From assembly GCF_001902635.1 (NCBI RefSeq), contig NZ_MJAO01000031.1:1-42646 (forward strand): DNA of 42,646 bases, read 5' to 3'. This document shows positions 1 through 9,444 of this stretch, one piece after another. The DNA is from Serratia marcescens. Its GTDB lineage: Bacteria > Pseudomonadota > Gammaproteobacteria > Enterobacterales > Enterobacteriaceae. The notes beneath the pieces are model-generated. The model was not told the origin of the DNA. It was given only the letters and a program-made list of their open reading frames with translations, and did not search any database. Each line of letters starts with the position of its first letter. The first letter of the stretch is position 1. Made by a program: the position numbers and the translations under genes.

Positions 1-31
1 GCAGGGGGCCCTTGATCAGGCTTTCAGGCGA

Positions 32-1564
32 TTACTGCGCCGGTGCCGGAGCGGGTTCCGCATCCTGCGCAGGCTCACCGTCTTCCGCCGGGGCGCCCAA
101 CAGGCCGAATTGGCCGATGAACTCCTGCAGCGACATCTTGTTGCCGTTCAGATCAACCTGGTTGTCGGCATAATGGAACTTGCTCGCAATCACGCCGTCT
201 TTCTGGGTGGTCAGTTTGAACATCTGGCCCATCGCCGCCAGACCCTGCACTTGCTGCTGCGCCAGTTTCTGTGCGTCTTCAGCGTTGTAGCCTTGCAGCA
301 GTGCGGTTTGCGCGGTCACTTCGGTGGCCATCGCCTCCGGGATAGTCAGGCTGAGATCCAGCTTTTTCACCACGCGTGCGACCATTTGGTCCGGCGATTC
401 GGCCTGCGCACCGGCTTTGCTCGGATCGGTCAGCGCCAGATCCAGCGTGAAGGTGCTTTCACCCTTGCTGTTTTTCCAGCTCAGTGGCGCGACGCTGATG
501 CTCGGATTGCCTTTCAGCAAGAGCGGCAGGTACTTTTGCAGCAGTTCGGTGGTTTGCTGTTCGTAGACGTCCGGGTCCAGATTCTCACCCTGCTGCAGCA
601 GCGCCATGGCCTGCTGGTTGTAGCTATCGGCGAAGTCTTTCAACGCCTTGCCGTCTACGTTGTCGATTTTCAGCGTCAGTTTGCCGGCGCCGAAGTCGTT
701 GCCCTGCACCTTGAGCGCGTCCATGGTGTAGTCGATCTGGCCGCCGATGTTGCTGCTGCCTTGCTCGCCGAACTTGCTCACCAGGTTGAAACCGTCCAGT
801 GCCACGGCATCTTTGCCGTCAACAGCCAGTTTGAACTGCTTCAGCGTCATCGTCTGATCGCCGAGCTTCACGCCGAACTTGCTCTCGTTGCTGGTGCCTT
901 TCAGGTTGAAGCCCTGGAAGGTGATCTGTTCGTTTTGGCCGAAGGCGTTCGGGCTGCTCACCGCGATGTTATCGCTGTTGGCGTCCAGCGCAATGGTCTT
1001 CAGATCGCTGGATACGTCGGCGTTGAGGGTGGCGCCGCTGAATTTCAGCGAGGATTTATCCTTCTGGTAGTCCAGCGGGATAATGTCGATGGCGGAAGCG
1101 GTATCGCCGCTGTATGAGATGCGCGAATCGGCGGTAAACAGCGATTTGCCTTTGGTGATCTCAAACAGTTCCTTCACCGCCGGGGTGTTTTCCAGCTGGG
1201 TATGCACCGACGCCATGCTCGGCAGCAGGTTGAATTTCTTCAGCTGAGCGAAGGGGAACGGGCCGTGGTCGATGGTTTCCAGGAAGGCCACTTCATCACC
1301 GGGCTTCAATTCTGCGCCGTTGGCGGCGTCGTTGCCGTCGGCGCGCAGTACCAGGCGCACCTGGCTGTTGAACAGGCCGCGTTGGTAATTTTCATAGCTC
1401 AGCTTAACGCCGGCCTTCGGCAGGTAAGCCTTCAGCTGGCCGTTGGCGTTGTCGACGACTTCGCCCATATGCTGTTCGATCAGTTTCCCGGTGTACCAGG
1501 ATGCCCCGGTCCATGCTGCGCCAAGAACCACAATGACGCTGACAGCGACTAACGATTTTTTCAT
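32..1564 (-). CDS. ydgA: YdgA family protein (DUF945)
   Basis: A 510-residue protein with an N-terminal hydrophobic segment (about residues 5-25, after MKKS) that should act as signal peptide or signal anchor, so the bulk of the chain is likely periplasmic. The remainder is a long soluble region typical of DUF945/YdgA, close to the family's usual length of about 500 residues, ending in an Ala/Pro/Glu-rich tail. The biochemical role of YdgA is not established to my knowledge. It lies downstream of manA on the same strand, the same neighbourhood as in E. coli. A terminator separates the two genes, so they are probably separate units. An AAGGA lies about 12 bases before the ATG, a long spacing. 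Family assignment is confident; function is unknown. Confidence 0.85.
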   Translation of the reverse strand: MKKSLVAVSVIVVLGAAWTGASWYTGKLIEQHMGEVVDNANGQLKAYLPKAGVKLSYENYQRGLFNSQVRLVLRADGNDAANGAELKPGDEVAFLETIDHGPFPFAQLKKFNLLPSMASVHTQLENTPAVKELFEITKGKSLFTADSRISYSGDTASAIDIIPLDYQKDKSSLKFSGATLNADVSSDLKTIALDANSDNIAVSSPNAFGQNEQITFQGFNLKGTSNESKFGVKLGDQTMTLKQFKLAVDGKDAVALDGFNLVSKFGEQGSSNIGGQIDYTMDALKVQGNDFGAGKLTLKIDNVDGKALKDFADSYNQQAMALLQQGENLDPDVYEQQTTELLQKYLPLLLKGNPSISVAPLSWKNSKGESTFTLDLALTDPSKAGAQAESPDQMVARVVKKLDLSLTIPEAMATEVTAQTALLQGYNAEDAQKLAQQQVQGLAAMGQMFKLTTQKDGVIASKFHYADNQVDLNGNKMSLQEFIGQFGLLGAPAEDGEPAQDAEPAPAPAQ

Positions 1565-1629
1565 AGCTCTGTTTCATCCTTTTTTCTTATAACCCTCCGC
1601 TGCGAGGGAGGGGGGCAAACACGGGCCGA

Positions 1630-1651
1630 CAAAAAGCGCCCGCAGGCGCTT
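1630..1651 (-). terminator. Intrinsic terminator downstream of manA
   Basis: Read on the minus strand, a 7-bp stem AAGCGCC/GGCGCTT closes a TGCG loop and runs into a T tract. It sits about 55 bases beyond the manA stop codon and before ydgA. Confidence 0.75.
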
Positions 1652-1706
1652 AATTGTGGGGGCAGCTCTCGCTTTCAGCAAGCAATTTGCTGAAATTTAT
1701 CAACGG

Positions 1707-2885
1707 TTAGGCCAGCTGGTTATAAACCCGGGCGATGCGACCGCTGCCGCTGACATTTACCGGTGATTCGAAAGCGCCGATAAAGCAGGATTCGCCCGGT
1801 TTGAGCGTCAGACGTTGCCCCGATTTTTCCAGCGTCGCTTCGCCGGCGACGCAGAACACGATGGCCGCGCTGCGTTGCGCCAGCGGTTGCGGCACGGCGG
1901 TCAAATCGTGCAGCGAGAAGGCGAAGTCCTCCACCGGGATCGGGAAGAACAGCTCATTACCGCGCTGCTCCGGTTGGGTCAGCAGACCGGATGCCGGCTG
2001 CGGGCGGAACTGCAGGTTGGCCAACAGTTCAGGCACGTCGATGAATTTCGGCGTCAGGCCGGCGCGCAGCACGTTATCCGAGTTGGCCATCACCTCCAGC
2101 GCCACCCCTTTCAGGTAGGCGTGCGGCGTTTCGGCGTACAGGAACATCGCTTCGCCCGGTTCGAGCTGCACCACGTTCAGCAGCAACGGTGAAAACAGAC
2201 CGCTGTCGTCCGGGTAGAAACCGGCGATAAAGCGCACGGTATCCCAGGGCTCGCCCTGTTGGTTATTGAGCGCGGCTTTCAACACGCCGAGCGCCAGCGA
2301 TTTTTGCTCGCCGCTCATTGTCAGCAGGCTGGCGAACAGGGTAGACAGGCGCGCGGTGTCCGGCTGCTGCAGGAAGGCGGCGATATCATGGTGCGCGCCG
2401 GCGATAGGCTGCAGCAGGGAAACGATATCGGCCAGTTCGCGGAATCCGTTCATCGCCAGAAACGGCGTCAGGGCGAACACCAGCTCGGGTTTGTGGTTGG
2501 GATCTTTGTAGTTACGCTCGGCGGCGTTCAGCGGGATGCCGGCGGCATTCTCTTTGGCGAAGCCGATCTCGGCTGCCGCTTTGCTGGGGTGAACCTGGAT
2601 CGACAGCGGCTGATCGGCGCAGAGCACTTTAAACAGGAAAGGCAACTCGCCAAAGCGGCTGGCAACGTCGGCGCCCAGCTGCTTTGGCTGGTCTTCATCG
2701 ATCAGATCGCGCAGCGAACGCAGTTCGCCGTCGGCGCTCTGCACGTGGGAAGGGCTCTTCGGATGCGCGCCCATCCACAGTTCGGCCATCGGCTGGTTAT
2801 CGGGGTTGGCGATGCCGTAAAGACGGGTCAGCGCATCGTGGCTGCCCCAGGCGTAATTCTGTACCGCGTTGGTCATTTTTTGCAT
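1707..2885 (-). CDS. manA: Mannose-6-phosphate isomerase, class I
   Basis: Type I phosphomannose isomerase, a cytosolic zinc enzyme interconverting mannose 6-phosphate and fructose 6-phosphate. It serves mannose catabolism and supplies mannose for GDP-mannose. The zinc ligands are visible: Gln97 and His99 in IQVHP, Glu134 in KPELVFAL, and the later His in ETPHAYLKG. I chose the internal ATG giving MQKMTNAVQNYAWG because it matches the E. coli N-terminus, gives 392 residues (E. coli 391), and has AAAGGA 10-11 bases upstream. An in-frame ATG 14 codons earlier at 2927 is less likely. It is followed by a terminator and then ydgA, as in E. coli. Confidence 0.95.
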   Translation of the reverse strand: MQKMTNAVQNYAWGSHDALTRLYGIANPDNQPMAELWMGAHPKSPSHVQSADGELRSLRDLIDEDQPKQLGADVASRFGELPFLFKVLCADQPLSIQVHPSKAAAEIGFAKENAAGIPLNAAERNYKDPNHKPELVFALTPFLAMNGFRELADIVSLLQPIAGAHHDIAAFLQQPDTARLSTLFASLLTMSGEQKSLALGVLKAALNNQQGEPWDTVRFIAGFYPDDSGLFSPLLLNVVQLEPGEAMFLYAETPHAYLKGVALEVMANSDNVLRAGLTPKFIDVPELLANLQFRPQPASGLLTQPEQRGNELFFPIPVEDFAFSLHDLTAVPQPLAQRSAAIVFCVAGEATLEKSGQRLTLKPGESCFIGAFESPVNVSGSGRIARVYNQLA

Positions 2886-3373
2886 GTCGATAAACGTCCT
2901 TTGCGTCATTGCCGTATTTTCGGCCAATAACTTACTGATTTTATGCGATTACCTAAATCTGTGCCGACGACCATCATACGCCCGCGTCGGCAGGAAAAAT
3001 CATGGGCGCGATCAAAATAACACCGGATAACGTCGCGCCCGGCAAAGCGGCCAAAGTATAGCGTGATAACGATCGGCGCCTCAAATGGCGGGCCGACGGG
3101 ATGGCGAGCTGATTGGCGGCAAAACGGGCCCGTCTGCCGATTATTTCGCGGGGCAATAATTTATTATCGAGAACGCGACTTTCCAGAGCCGTTATTTATT
3201 TCCCACCATGTCAAAATATGTCGTTTGAATTTAATTTTTACCGCCTGAGCCATTCTCTTATTATTATTTTTGCACCGCGCCGGGCGATCACACGCAGTGC
3301 TTAAACCTGAGCGGCAGACCTCTTTACCGTAGCCGGCAAGCCGTCGATTTAACGAAAATGAGAGGTCTATAGC
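2886..3373. other. Intergenic region without a recognisable gene
   Basis: About 490 bases between divergent manA and the small secreted protein gene. Short open frames here have no ribosome-binding site or family resemblance. The segment around 3140-3280 is AT-rich and probably holds promoters for the flanking genes, but I could not place -35/-10 elements with confidence. Confidence 0.4.
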
Positions 3374-3694
3374 ATGAAAAAACTGTTGTTGCTGTTAGGG
3401 CTTTGCACCGGCGCCGCCCAGGCGGCGGTGATCGTCACTTACCCCTATGCGGCTCCGCGCGCCGTAGTGATTGCGCCGGCGCCGATCGTCGTTGCGCCCG
3501 CGCCGGCGGCGGTTTACGCCGCGCCGCATCCTTTGGCGAGCAGCGCCGGGGCGGTGGCGGCCGGGGTCTATCGCCATAATGAACGGCAGGACGCCTATGA
3601 TGAGATCAATCACCTGCAGCAGCAGCGTATCGATGAGCTCAATCATTTGCAGGCGCAGCGCATCAATAATTTCAATTCGCGCCATCCGCGTTAA
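3374..3694 (+). CDS. Small exported protein of unknown function
   Basis: A 106-residue protein starting with a clear signal peptide (MKKLLLLLGLCTGAAQA, cleavage expected after AQA). The mature part has two halves. The first is low-complexity Ala/Pro/Val with repeated short units around VIAPAPIVVAPAPAAVYAAP. The second is charged, with a near-repeat (INHLQQQRID then LNHLQAQRIN) that could form a short helix. GAGAGG lies 8 bases before the ATG. It stands alone between manA and fumC. No cysteines or known domain were seen, so periplasmic or surface location is inferred from the signal peptide only. Confidence 0.7.
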   Translation: MKKLLLLLGLCTGAAQAAVIVTYPYAAPRAVVIAPAPIVVAPAPAAVYAAPHPLASSAGAVAAGVYRHNERQDAYDEINHLQQQRIDELNHLQAQRINNFNSRHPR

Positions 3695-3936
3695 TTTCAG
3701 CCGCGCTTTTATTTATCCAGACTCAGGCGCCGCCGTTTATTTCGACGTGGCGTAATCTGCGCCAAAGCCGGCGGAGAATAACCTCGGTATTAATGGGTAA
3801 AAGAGATGAAACGTGCTGTGAGATAACTCTCTTAATGCGAATAGTTATTATGTCACTATACTGGGAGTGTGTGTCGGCGGGGGGTAACGCGCCGGCCTAA
3901 CCCTACATTTTTAGGAATTATGCTAAGGAGACAATG

Positions 3937-5334
3937 ATGGCAGGCGTTCGTATCGAAAAAGACTCTATGGGCCCCATCGAAGTACCGGCCGACAAGCTAT
4001 GGGGCGCGCAGACCCAGCGCTCGCTGGCGCATTTCCGCATTTCCTCCGAAAAGATGCCGACCGCACTGATCCACGCGCTGGCGTTGACCAAGCGTGCCGC
4101 CGCGCAGGTTAACGTGGATCTGGGGCTGCTGCCGGCCGAGCGGGGCGCCGCCATCATCAACGCCGCCGATGAAGTGCTGGCGGATCGCCATGCCGACCAG
4201 TTCCCGCTGTCCATCTGGCAAACCGGTTCCGGCACCCAGACCAACATGAACATGAACGAAGTGTTGGCCAACCGCGCCAGCGAGCTGCTGGGCGGCGTGC
4301 GTGGCGAAGAGCGCAAGGTGCACCCGAACGACGACGTCAATAAAAGCCAGAGCTCCAACGACGTGTTTCCCACCGCGATGCACGTGGCGGCGGTGATCGC
4401 GTTGCGCGAACACCTGATCCCCGAGCTGAAAGTGCTGCACAAAACGCTGAGCGACAAGGCCGAAGCCTACCGCGATATCGTAAAAATCGGCCGCACCCAC
4501 CTGCAGGACGCCACGCCGCTGACCCTGGGGCAGGAGATCTCCGGCTGGGCGGCGATGCTGGCACACAGCCTGAAGCACATCGAGGACAGTATCCCGCACA
4601 TTGCCGAGCTGGCGTTGGGCGGCACGGCGGTCGGCACCGGCCTGAACACCCATCCGGAATACGCGGTGCGCGTGGCTAAAACGCTGGCGGAATTGACCCA
4701 TCAGCCGTTCGTTACCGCCCCGAACAAGTTCGAAGCGTTGGCGACCTGCGACGCGCTGGTGCAGGGGCATGGCGCGCTGAAAGGGCTGGCGGCCTCGCTG
4801 ATGAAAATCGCCAACGACGTGCGCTGGCTGGCGTCCGGCCCGCGCTGCGGCATCGGCGAAATTGCTATCCCGGAGAACGAGCCGGGCAGCTCCATCATGC
4901 CGGGCAAGGTCAACCCGACCCAGTGCGAGGCGATGACCATGCTGTGCGCCCAGGTGCTGGGCAACGATGTGGCGGTGAACATTGGCGGCGCTTCCGGCAA
5001 CTTCGAACTGAACGTGTTCCGCCCGATGGTGATCCACAACTACCTGCAGTCGATTCGCCTGCTGGCCGATGGCATGCAGGGCTTCAACGAGCACTGCGCG
5101 GTGGGCATCGAACCGAACCGCGACCGCATCACCCAGTTGCTGAACGAGTCGCTGATGCTGGTAACGGCACTCAATACCCACATCGGCTATGACAAGGCGG
5201 CGGAAATCGCCAAGAAAGCGCACAAGGAAGGGCTGACGCTGAAAGCCGCGGCGCTGAAGCTGGGCTACCTGACCGAAGCGCAGTTCGACGAGTGGGTGCG
5301 GCCGGAAGCGATGGTCGGCAGCATGCAGAAGTAA
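3937..5334 (+). CDS. fumC: Class II fumarate hydratase
   Basis: Iron-independent fumarase of the TCA cycle, a homotetramer hydrating fumarate to L-malate; oxidant-resistant in enterobacteria. It matches E. coli FumC throughout, including the N-terminal [20 protein letters not shown] and the superfamily signature [10 protein letters not shown] (residues about 317-326). The length is 465 residues (E. coli 467). Two adjacent ATGs occur at 3934 and 3937. AAGGAG ends at 3930, so 3937 has the better 6-base spacing. Unlike E. coli, no fumA precedes it. A strong terminator follows. In E. coli fumC is under SoxRS control, but I could not identify a soxbox here. Confidence 0.96.
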   Translation: MAGVRIEKDSMGPIEVPADKLWGAQTQRSLAHFRISSEKMPTALIHALALTKRAAAQVNVDLGLLPAERGAAIINAADEVLADRHADQFPLSIWQTGSGTQTNMNMNEVLANRASELLGGVRGEERKVHPNDDVNKSQSSNDVFPTAMHVAAVIALREHLIPELKVLHKTLSDKAEAYRDIVKIGRTHLQDATPLTLGQEISGWAAMLAHSLKHIEDSIPHIAELALGGTAVGTGLNTHPEYAVRVAKTLAELTHQPFVTAPNKFEALATCDALVQGHGALKGLAASLMKIANDVRWLASGPRCGIGEIAIPENEPGSSIMPGKVNPTQCEAMTMLCAQVLGNDVAVNIGGASGNFELNVFRPMVIHNYLQSIRLLADGMQGFNEHCAVGIEPNRDRITQLLNESLMLVTALNTHIGYDKAAEIAKKAHKEGLTLKAAALKLGYLTEAQFDEWVRPEAMVGSMQK

Positions 5335-5351
5335 TCACGTCATGCCTAAAT

Positions 5352-5376
5352 GGGGCGCGGTTGCGCCCCGTCTTTT
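5352..5376 (+). terminator. Intrinsic terminator of fumC
   Basis: A GGGGCGC stem, GGTT loop and GCGCCCC stem are followed by GTCTTTT. It lies 18 bases after the fumC stop, and its T tract abuts the 3' end of the convergent peroxiredoxin gene. Confidence 0.85.
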
Positions 5377-6041
5377 CAAGCCAATCTCTCCAGCACCGAT
5401 AACAGCGCCTGCGGCTCCGGCCGCCGGGTGTAATCGGCGTGCGCTTCGGCATAGGCAATACGGCCATCGCGGGAAATGACGAACCGCGCCGGCAGCGGCA
5501 GCGTCCAGCTGTCATCCTGGTTGAATTGTGCCAGATCGAGGCCGAGCCGCTGTTGATACAGGGCGATCAGCGCGTCCGGCAGGCGGTAACGCAGGCCGAA
5601 TTGGGCCGCCAGGCGGTTGCCGGCATCGCTGAGCAGCGGAAAGGTGAGATGGTGATCGCGCGCGGCCTGGCGGTTATGCGCCGCACTCTGCGGCGAAACG
5701 GCCAACAGTTGCGCGCCGTGCTGCGTGATGGCGGGCAATGCGGCCTGCAGCGCCTGCAGATCGAGCGAACAGTAGGGGCACCAGATCCCGCGATAAAAGC
5801 TGACGACCAGCGGCCCGTTCGCCAACAGCGCCGCGGAAGAACATGGTCGATTTTCGCTGTCCGGCAAGGTAAAGTCGGGCGCGGCGTCGCCGAGCTTCAG
5901 CGTGCGTTCGGCGATGCCGGAAGCGATCTGTGTTTGGATCGCCTCACGCATCAGCGCGTGCTCTTGTTCTGCGAGTGTGAACGGCAGTTGGCCGGCTTCG
6001 AACTCCGCTTTGAAGGCATCGAGTTTGTCTTGCAGTGTCAT
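5376..6041 (-). CDS. Peroxiredoxin-like protein (AhpC/TSA fold)
   Basis: A 221-residue thioredoxin-fold protein. After a helical N-terminal region come a typical AhpC/TSA start (GDAAPDFTLPD, about 51-61) and an active-site segment SFYRGIWCPYC with Cys88 and Cys91 forming a CPYC pair. This is the arrangement of peroxiredoxin-like proteins predicted to reduce peroxides with thiols; the exact substrate is unknown. AGGAG lies 5 bases before the ATG. It is divergent from a LysR regulator 100 bases away, which may control it. It replaces fumA/other genes found beside fumC in E. coli. Confidence 0.85.
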   Translation of the reverse strand: MTLQDKLDAFKAEFEAGQLPFTLAEQEHALMREAIQTQIASGIAERTLKLGDAAPDFTLPDSENRPCSSAALLANGPLVVSFYRGIWCPYCSLDLQALQAALPAITQHGAQLLAVSPQSAAHNRQAARDHHLTFPLLSDAGNRLAAQFGLRYRLPDALIALYQQRLGLDLAQFNQDDSWTLPLPARFVISRDGRIAYAEAHADYTRRPEPQALLSVLERLA

Positions 6042-6143
6042 GCGTTCTCCTGACGGGAATGAGGGTTGTGCTCATCTTGCCCATTCCGAAATGGCGCGTG
6101 TAGACTGCAATAGATGCTAACCGTTATTCCATTAAGGAATGTT

Positions 6144-7034
6144 ATGGGTAAATTTGCCGATTACGAAACCTATGCCTGCGTTTACGAGAGCGGTTCTTTT
6201 ACCGCGGCGGCGCGGCGGCTGCACGTGGGGCAGCCGGCGGTCTCGAAAGCGGTGGCGCGGCTGGAACAGCAGCTCGGTACGCGCCTGATGCTGCGCTCGA
6301 CCCACGGCCTGCAGCCGACGGATGCAGGGCAGCAGCTGTATCAACGCACCCGGCGTATCCTGAACGAGCTGGCGGAAACCGAAGCGCTGGTGCAGAACGC
6401 CGGCGAGACGCTGAACGGCCGGCTGCGGGTCGCCTCGGCGGCGGTGTTTGCCCGCATCGTTCCCTTGCCTGATTTGACGGCGTTTATGCGCGCCAACCCG
6501 CGTTTGAGCGTCGATCTGCTGCTGGATGACGGCAACCTGTCGCTGATTGAAGAGGGCATCGATATTGCCCTGTGTATCGGCGAGCTGGAGGATTCCGGCT
6601 TTACCGCCCGCAAACTGGGTGAGGTAAAGCAATGCGTGATTGGTACGCCCGGCTATTTTGCCGCCGCCGGTATGCCGCAGCGGCCGGAAGATCTGTTGCA
6701 GCACGAGATGGTGATCTACCATCGCCGTGGCGGCGGGGAACAGTGGCGTTTCAGCCGCGGAGGGGAACAGCGCGCGCTGCGGCTGCCGGGGCGCATGCGG
6801 GTCAATGCGGCCGAGTGCGTGCGCGAGCTGGTATTGGCGGGCTTCGGGCCCACTATCGCCAGCGAAGGTATGTTCCGCAGCGAGCTGCAAAACGGGGCGG
6901 CGATCGCGGTATTAGCGGACTGGCAACTGCCGCTGCTGGCGCTGTGGGCGGTGTTCCCCGGTGGCCATTTCGTCTCGGCCAAGGCGCGGGCCTTTGCCGA
7001 TTTTGTCCAAACCGCGTTATGCAGGGAGCCGTGA
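6144..7034 (+). CDS. LysR-family transcriptional regulator
   Basis: A 296-residue LysR-type regulator with an N-terminal winged HTH (about residues 1-60, including SFTAAARRLHVGQPAVSKAV) and a periplasmic-binding-protein-like effector domain. The chosen ATG has AAGGA 5 bases upstream and gives the usual start MGKFADYETYACVYESGSF; an ATG 10 codons earlier is less likely. It is divergent from the peroxiredoxin-like gene, its most likely target. The next regulator gene begins one base after its stop, so the two are probably co-transcribed. The inducer is unknown. Confidence 0.9.
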   Translation: MGKFADYETYACVYESGSFTAAARRLHVGQPAVSKAVARLEQQLGTRLMLRSTHGLQPTDAGQQLYQRTRRILNELAETEALVQNAGETLNGRLRVASAAVFARIVPLPDLTAFMRANPRLSVDLLLDDGNLSLIEEGIDIALCIGELEDSGFTARKLGEVKQCVIGTPGYFAAAGMPQRPEDLLQHEMVIYHRRGGGEQWRFSRGGEQRALRLPGRMRVNAAECVRELVLAGFGPTIASEGMFRSELQNGAAIAVLADWQLPLLALWAVFPGGHFVSAKARAFADFVQTALCREP

Positions 7035-7035
7035 T

Positions 7036-7725
7036 ATGTCGCGCACGCAACGTTTACTCGATCTGATGCAGCTGTTGCGTAGCCACCGTTATCCGGTGGC
7101 GGGCCATGCGCTGGCGCAGACGCTGGGGATCAGCATGCGCACGCTGTACCGCGATATCGCCACGTTACAGCAGCAGGGGGCGGAGATCGTCGGCGAGGCG
7201 GGCGTCGGCTATGTGCTGCGCCCCGGTTTTATGCTGCCGCCGCTGATGTTCTCGCAACCGGAAATCGAAGCGCTGGTGTTGGGTATGCGTTGGGTCAGCC
7301 GCCGTGGCGACAGCCAGTTGGCGCACGCGGCGGGCCAGGCGCTGGCCAAAATCGCCGACGTGTTGCCGCCGGCGCTGCGGGAAGAACTGGAGGCCAACAC
7401 GCTGTTAATCGCGCCGGCTCAGGCGCCGCAGGTGTCGGACGAGATGCGCGTGCTGATCCGTGATGCCATCCGCCGCGAACGCAAGCTGCATATTCACTAT
7501 CTCGATCTGGCGGGGCGGCACAGCGAACGTCTGCTGTGGCCGTTTGCGCTCGGTTTCTTCGATCAGTTTCAGATGCTGGTTGCCTGGTGCGAGCAGCGTC
7601 AGGCCTTCCGCCATTTCCGTCTCGATCGCATCCAGGCCGCTGCGCCGCTGGAACAGCGTTATCCGCGCGGCCGGCGGCGGCTGCTGAAAGAGTGGCGCGT
7701 TAGCGAGGGGATTGCGGAGCAATAA
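7036..7725 (+). CDS. HTH/WYL-domain transcriptional regulator (YafY type)
   Basis: A 229-residue regulator. The N-terminal HTH_11-type DNA-binding domain starts MSRTQRLLDLMQLLRSHRYPV and has a recognition helix around GISMRTLYRDIATLQ. A C-terminal WYL domain (about residues 140-215) may sense a ligand. The start is set by the ATG one base after the LysR stop codon, with GGGAG upstream in the end of that gene. The next gene downstream encodes a VOC-fold protein preceded by an 18-bp perfect palindrome, a plausible operator for this regulator. Pairing of YafY-like regulators with VOC proteins is common. The effector is unknown. Confidence 0.88.
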   Translation: MSRTQRLLDLMQLLRSHRYPVAGHALAQTLGISMRTLYRDIATLQQQGAEIVGEAGVGYVLRPGFMLPPLMFSQPEIEALVLGMRWVSRRGDSQLAHAAGQALAKIADVLPPALREELEANTLLIAPAQAPQVSDEMRVLIRDAIRRERKLHIHYLDLAGRHSERLLWPFALGFFDQFQMLVAWCEQRQAFRHFRLDRIQAAAPLEQRYPRGRRRLLKEWRVSEGIAEQ

Positions 7726-7777
7726 CGGCGTACTGCTGCCATAAACTGTCAGCTGCACGTCTTAGTCTGTCTCTATC

Positions 7778-7795
7778 GGGAACCGGCCGGTTCCC
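7778..7795. promoter_or_regulatory. 18-bp perfect palindrome, candidate operator
   Basis: GGGAACCGGCCGGTTCCC is a perfect inverted repeat ending 20 bases before the VOC gene start and just upstream of its ribosome-binding site. There is no T tract, so it is not an intrinsic terminator. By position it may be an operator for the upstream WYL regulator. Confidence 0.5.
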
Positions 7796-7815
7796 ATCAC
7801 CAAGAGGACAGACCG

Positions 7816-8184
7816 ATGACCCTTCCCAGCATGACGCTGCTTTACGTCGACAACCCGCTGAACAGCGCCGCCTTTTATCAACGTTTACTGGGACAGGCGC
7901 CGGTGGAGCTTTCCCCAGGATTCGCCCTGTTCGTGCTCAACAACGGCTTCAAGCTGGGGATGTGGGCCAAACAGGGGGTAAAACCCGTCGCCACGCTGAC
8001 CGGCGGCGGCGGGGAACTGGGCTTTTTATGCCAGGATCCGCAAGAGGTGGAGGCGCGCTATAACCAGTGGCGCGAGCGCGGGCTGGCCATCGAGCAAACG
8101 CCGACGGAGATGGAGTTCGGTTATACCTTCGTGGCGCTGGATCCGGACGGCCACCGCCTGCGGGTGTATGCCCTCAGCGAGTAG
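7816..8184 (+). CDS. VOC-family (glyoxalase/bleomycin-resistance fold) protein
   Basis: A 122-residue protein of the vicinal-oxygen-chelate fold. It has the beta-alpha-beta start [20 protein letters not shown] and the closing segment [16 protein letters not shown], typical of phenazine-resistance/glyoxalase-like proteins. AGAGGA lies 7 bases before the ATG. The usual metal-binding His/Glu set is incomplete, so it may bind rather than transform a small molecule. It sits downstream of the WYL regulator and overlaps the 3' end of convergent tus by 11 bases. The specific substrate cannot be told. Confidence 0.85.
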   Translation: MTLPSMTLLYVDNPLNSAAFYQRLLGQAPVELSPGFALFVLNNGFKLGMWAKQGVKPVATLTGGGGELGFLCQDPQEVEARYNQWRERGLAIEQTPTEMEFGYTFVALDPDGHRLRVYALSE

Positions 8185-9112
8185 CGGCGTCGGTATACAG
8201 ATGCAGGCGCGGCACCAGCAGCCGCAACGGCCTGGCGTCGGGTTTATAACGGTGTTTCACCGATTCTGCGTCGTAGTTGAGCAGTTCGCCGATCTTCGGC
8301 ACCGTGGCACCGCTTTCCACCTGACACAGGGCGATCAGCGGCAGCGGGCAGGGGTGTTGCACCTGCTTTTGCTGTTGCTGATACCACACGCGGGCGATGG
8401 GTTGCACTTTCACCGGCCGCTTGATTTTCAGCGTTGCGTGCTGCGGCAGACGGCTGACATCGTCGAGTTCGCGGCTGACCAGGGCGGCCCACTGTTCACG
8501 ACTGTGCGGCGGCACCGCGCGGCCGGCTTTCAGGCTTTTCTCCAGCTGTGCCAGGATATCGTCCCGCTTGACGTTTTTTATGATGTGCTTGTTGGCCCAG
8601 CCGAAACGCACGGAGTCGGGATTGGTCAGCGCGGTGAGAGTGCGATAGGCGCTGAGGGTGATCAGCCCGTGCAAATGGGTGTGTACGAACTCGAAACGCT
8701 GCTCCGGTGCCAGGCCGGAATCGACGGTGATGATCTGCTCCAGTTCGCCCTTCAAGCGATTGATGAGCGCCAACTGCGTTTGCAACGCCTGATATTCCGG
8801 TTGCTCCACCGCCAGGCAAATGACGCCGGGCAGGCGCACGGCGGCCTTGCTGCTGACATTCTCCCGGTTGTGGTGGATGAACAGCCGCTGATAGTGCTCC
8901 AACGCCAGATCGCGCGCCGCTTGCCCCACATGCTGTTCGACCGCGATATGCGAGATGGCCTGATGCTCCTGGCCTTTTTCTATCTCCGGCAGGCTGAACA
9001 CCCGCGCCGCCAGCAACCGCAGCGGGGTTATCTGCTGCTGCAACGCGCCCAGCGCTTGCTCCAGCTCGATAAAGCAGGCATTCATCCGGCCGATCACATC
9101 GTATTTGTTCAT
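8174..9112 (-). CDS. tus: Replication terminator protein Tus
   Basis: A monomeric DNA-binding protein that binds Ter sites and arrests replication forks in one orientation. The 312-residue chain (E. coli 309) carries stretches nearly identical to E. coli Tus: [58 protein letters not shown] and HRYKP near the C-terminus. These include the beta-strand region that contacts DNA. The ATG has AGGAA 6 bases upstream. A full Ter site lies in the leader, so Tus probably represses its own transcription, as known for E. coli tus/TerB. Position next to fumC is conserved. Confidence 0.97.
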   Translation of the reverse strand: MNKYDVIGRMNACFIELEQALGALQQQITPLRLLAARVFSLPEIEKGQEHQAISHIAVEQHVGQAARDLALEHYQRLFIHHNRENVSSKAAVRLPGVICLAVEQPEYQALQTQLALINRLKGELEQIITVDSGLAPEQRFEFVHTHLHGLITLSAYRTLTALTNPDSVRFGWANKHIIKNVKRDDILAQLEKSLKAGRAVPPHSREQWAALVSRELDDVSRLPQHATLKIKRPVKVQPIARVWYQQQQKQVQHPCPLPLIALCQVESGATVPKIGELLNYDAESVKHRYKPDARPLRLLVPRLHLYTDAATR

Positions 9113-9126
9113 CGCGCGTTCCTATT

Positions 9127-9142
9127 TTAGTTACAACATACT
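9127..9142 (-). promoter_or_regulatory. Ter site (TerB-like) upstream of tus
   Basis: On the minus strand this reads AGTATGTTGTAACTAA, a full match to the consensus AGNATGTTGTAACTAA and identical to the E. coli TerB core. It lies 15 bases before the tus ATG, just upstream of its ribosome-binding site. The G6/C6 end, known as the non-permissive face, points to higher coordinates, so forks moving leftward in this window should be stopped. It is flanked by 5-bp arms CCTAT (9121-9125) and ATAGG (9143-9147). Confidence 0.95.
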
Positions 9143-9444
9143 ATAGGTGAACGACAGACTGGGGGCAACATCGGCCTCTGGGCCAGGGGCAGCTTCACTG
9201 GCCACCCGGCTTATCAGCGGAAAATGCGCCATAGCGGCCTCTGGTAGCAGGGCACGCAATACACCCGGTATGCGTAGTGTTTTGATTCATTGATGGATTT
9301 TCTCCCGTGCGTTTGTGTTTTGTTTAATCCATTTTCCGATCGCCGTTGTCCAATCACTGGAACAAACAGAATGGCAGGACGCTATGAGCCCTTGGGGTTA
9401 TCTTTTCTTCTGTCATTAACGGGTGCTTTAAACGGAGGTTTACT
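9143..9444. other. Intergenic region, tus to GH3 gene
   Basis: About 300 bases. No clear gene. A 34-codon open frame from an ATG at 9371 to 9475 encodes a hydrophobic peptide and overlaps the start of the next gene in another frame, but has no ribosome-binding site. The word GGCCTCTGG occurs twice (near 9173 and 9236). Promoters for tus and the GH3 gene presumably lie here. Confidence 0.35.

Noticed and set aside
3997-5223. 408-codon open frame antisense to fumC
   Set aside because: fumC is unambiguous on the other strand; the antisense product is His/Arg/Gln-rich with no recognisable domain.
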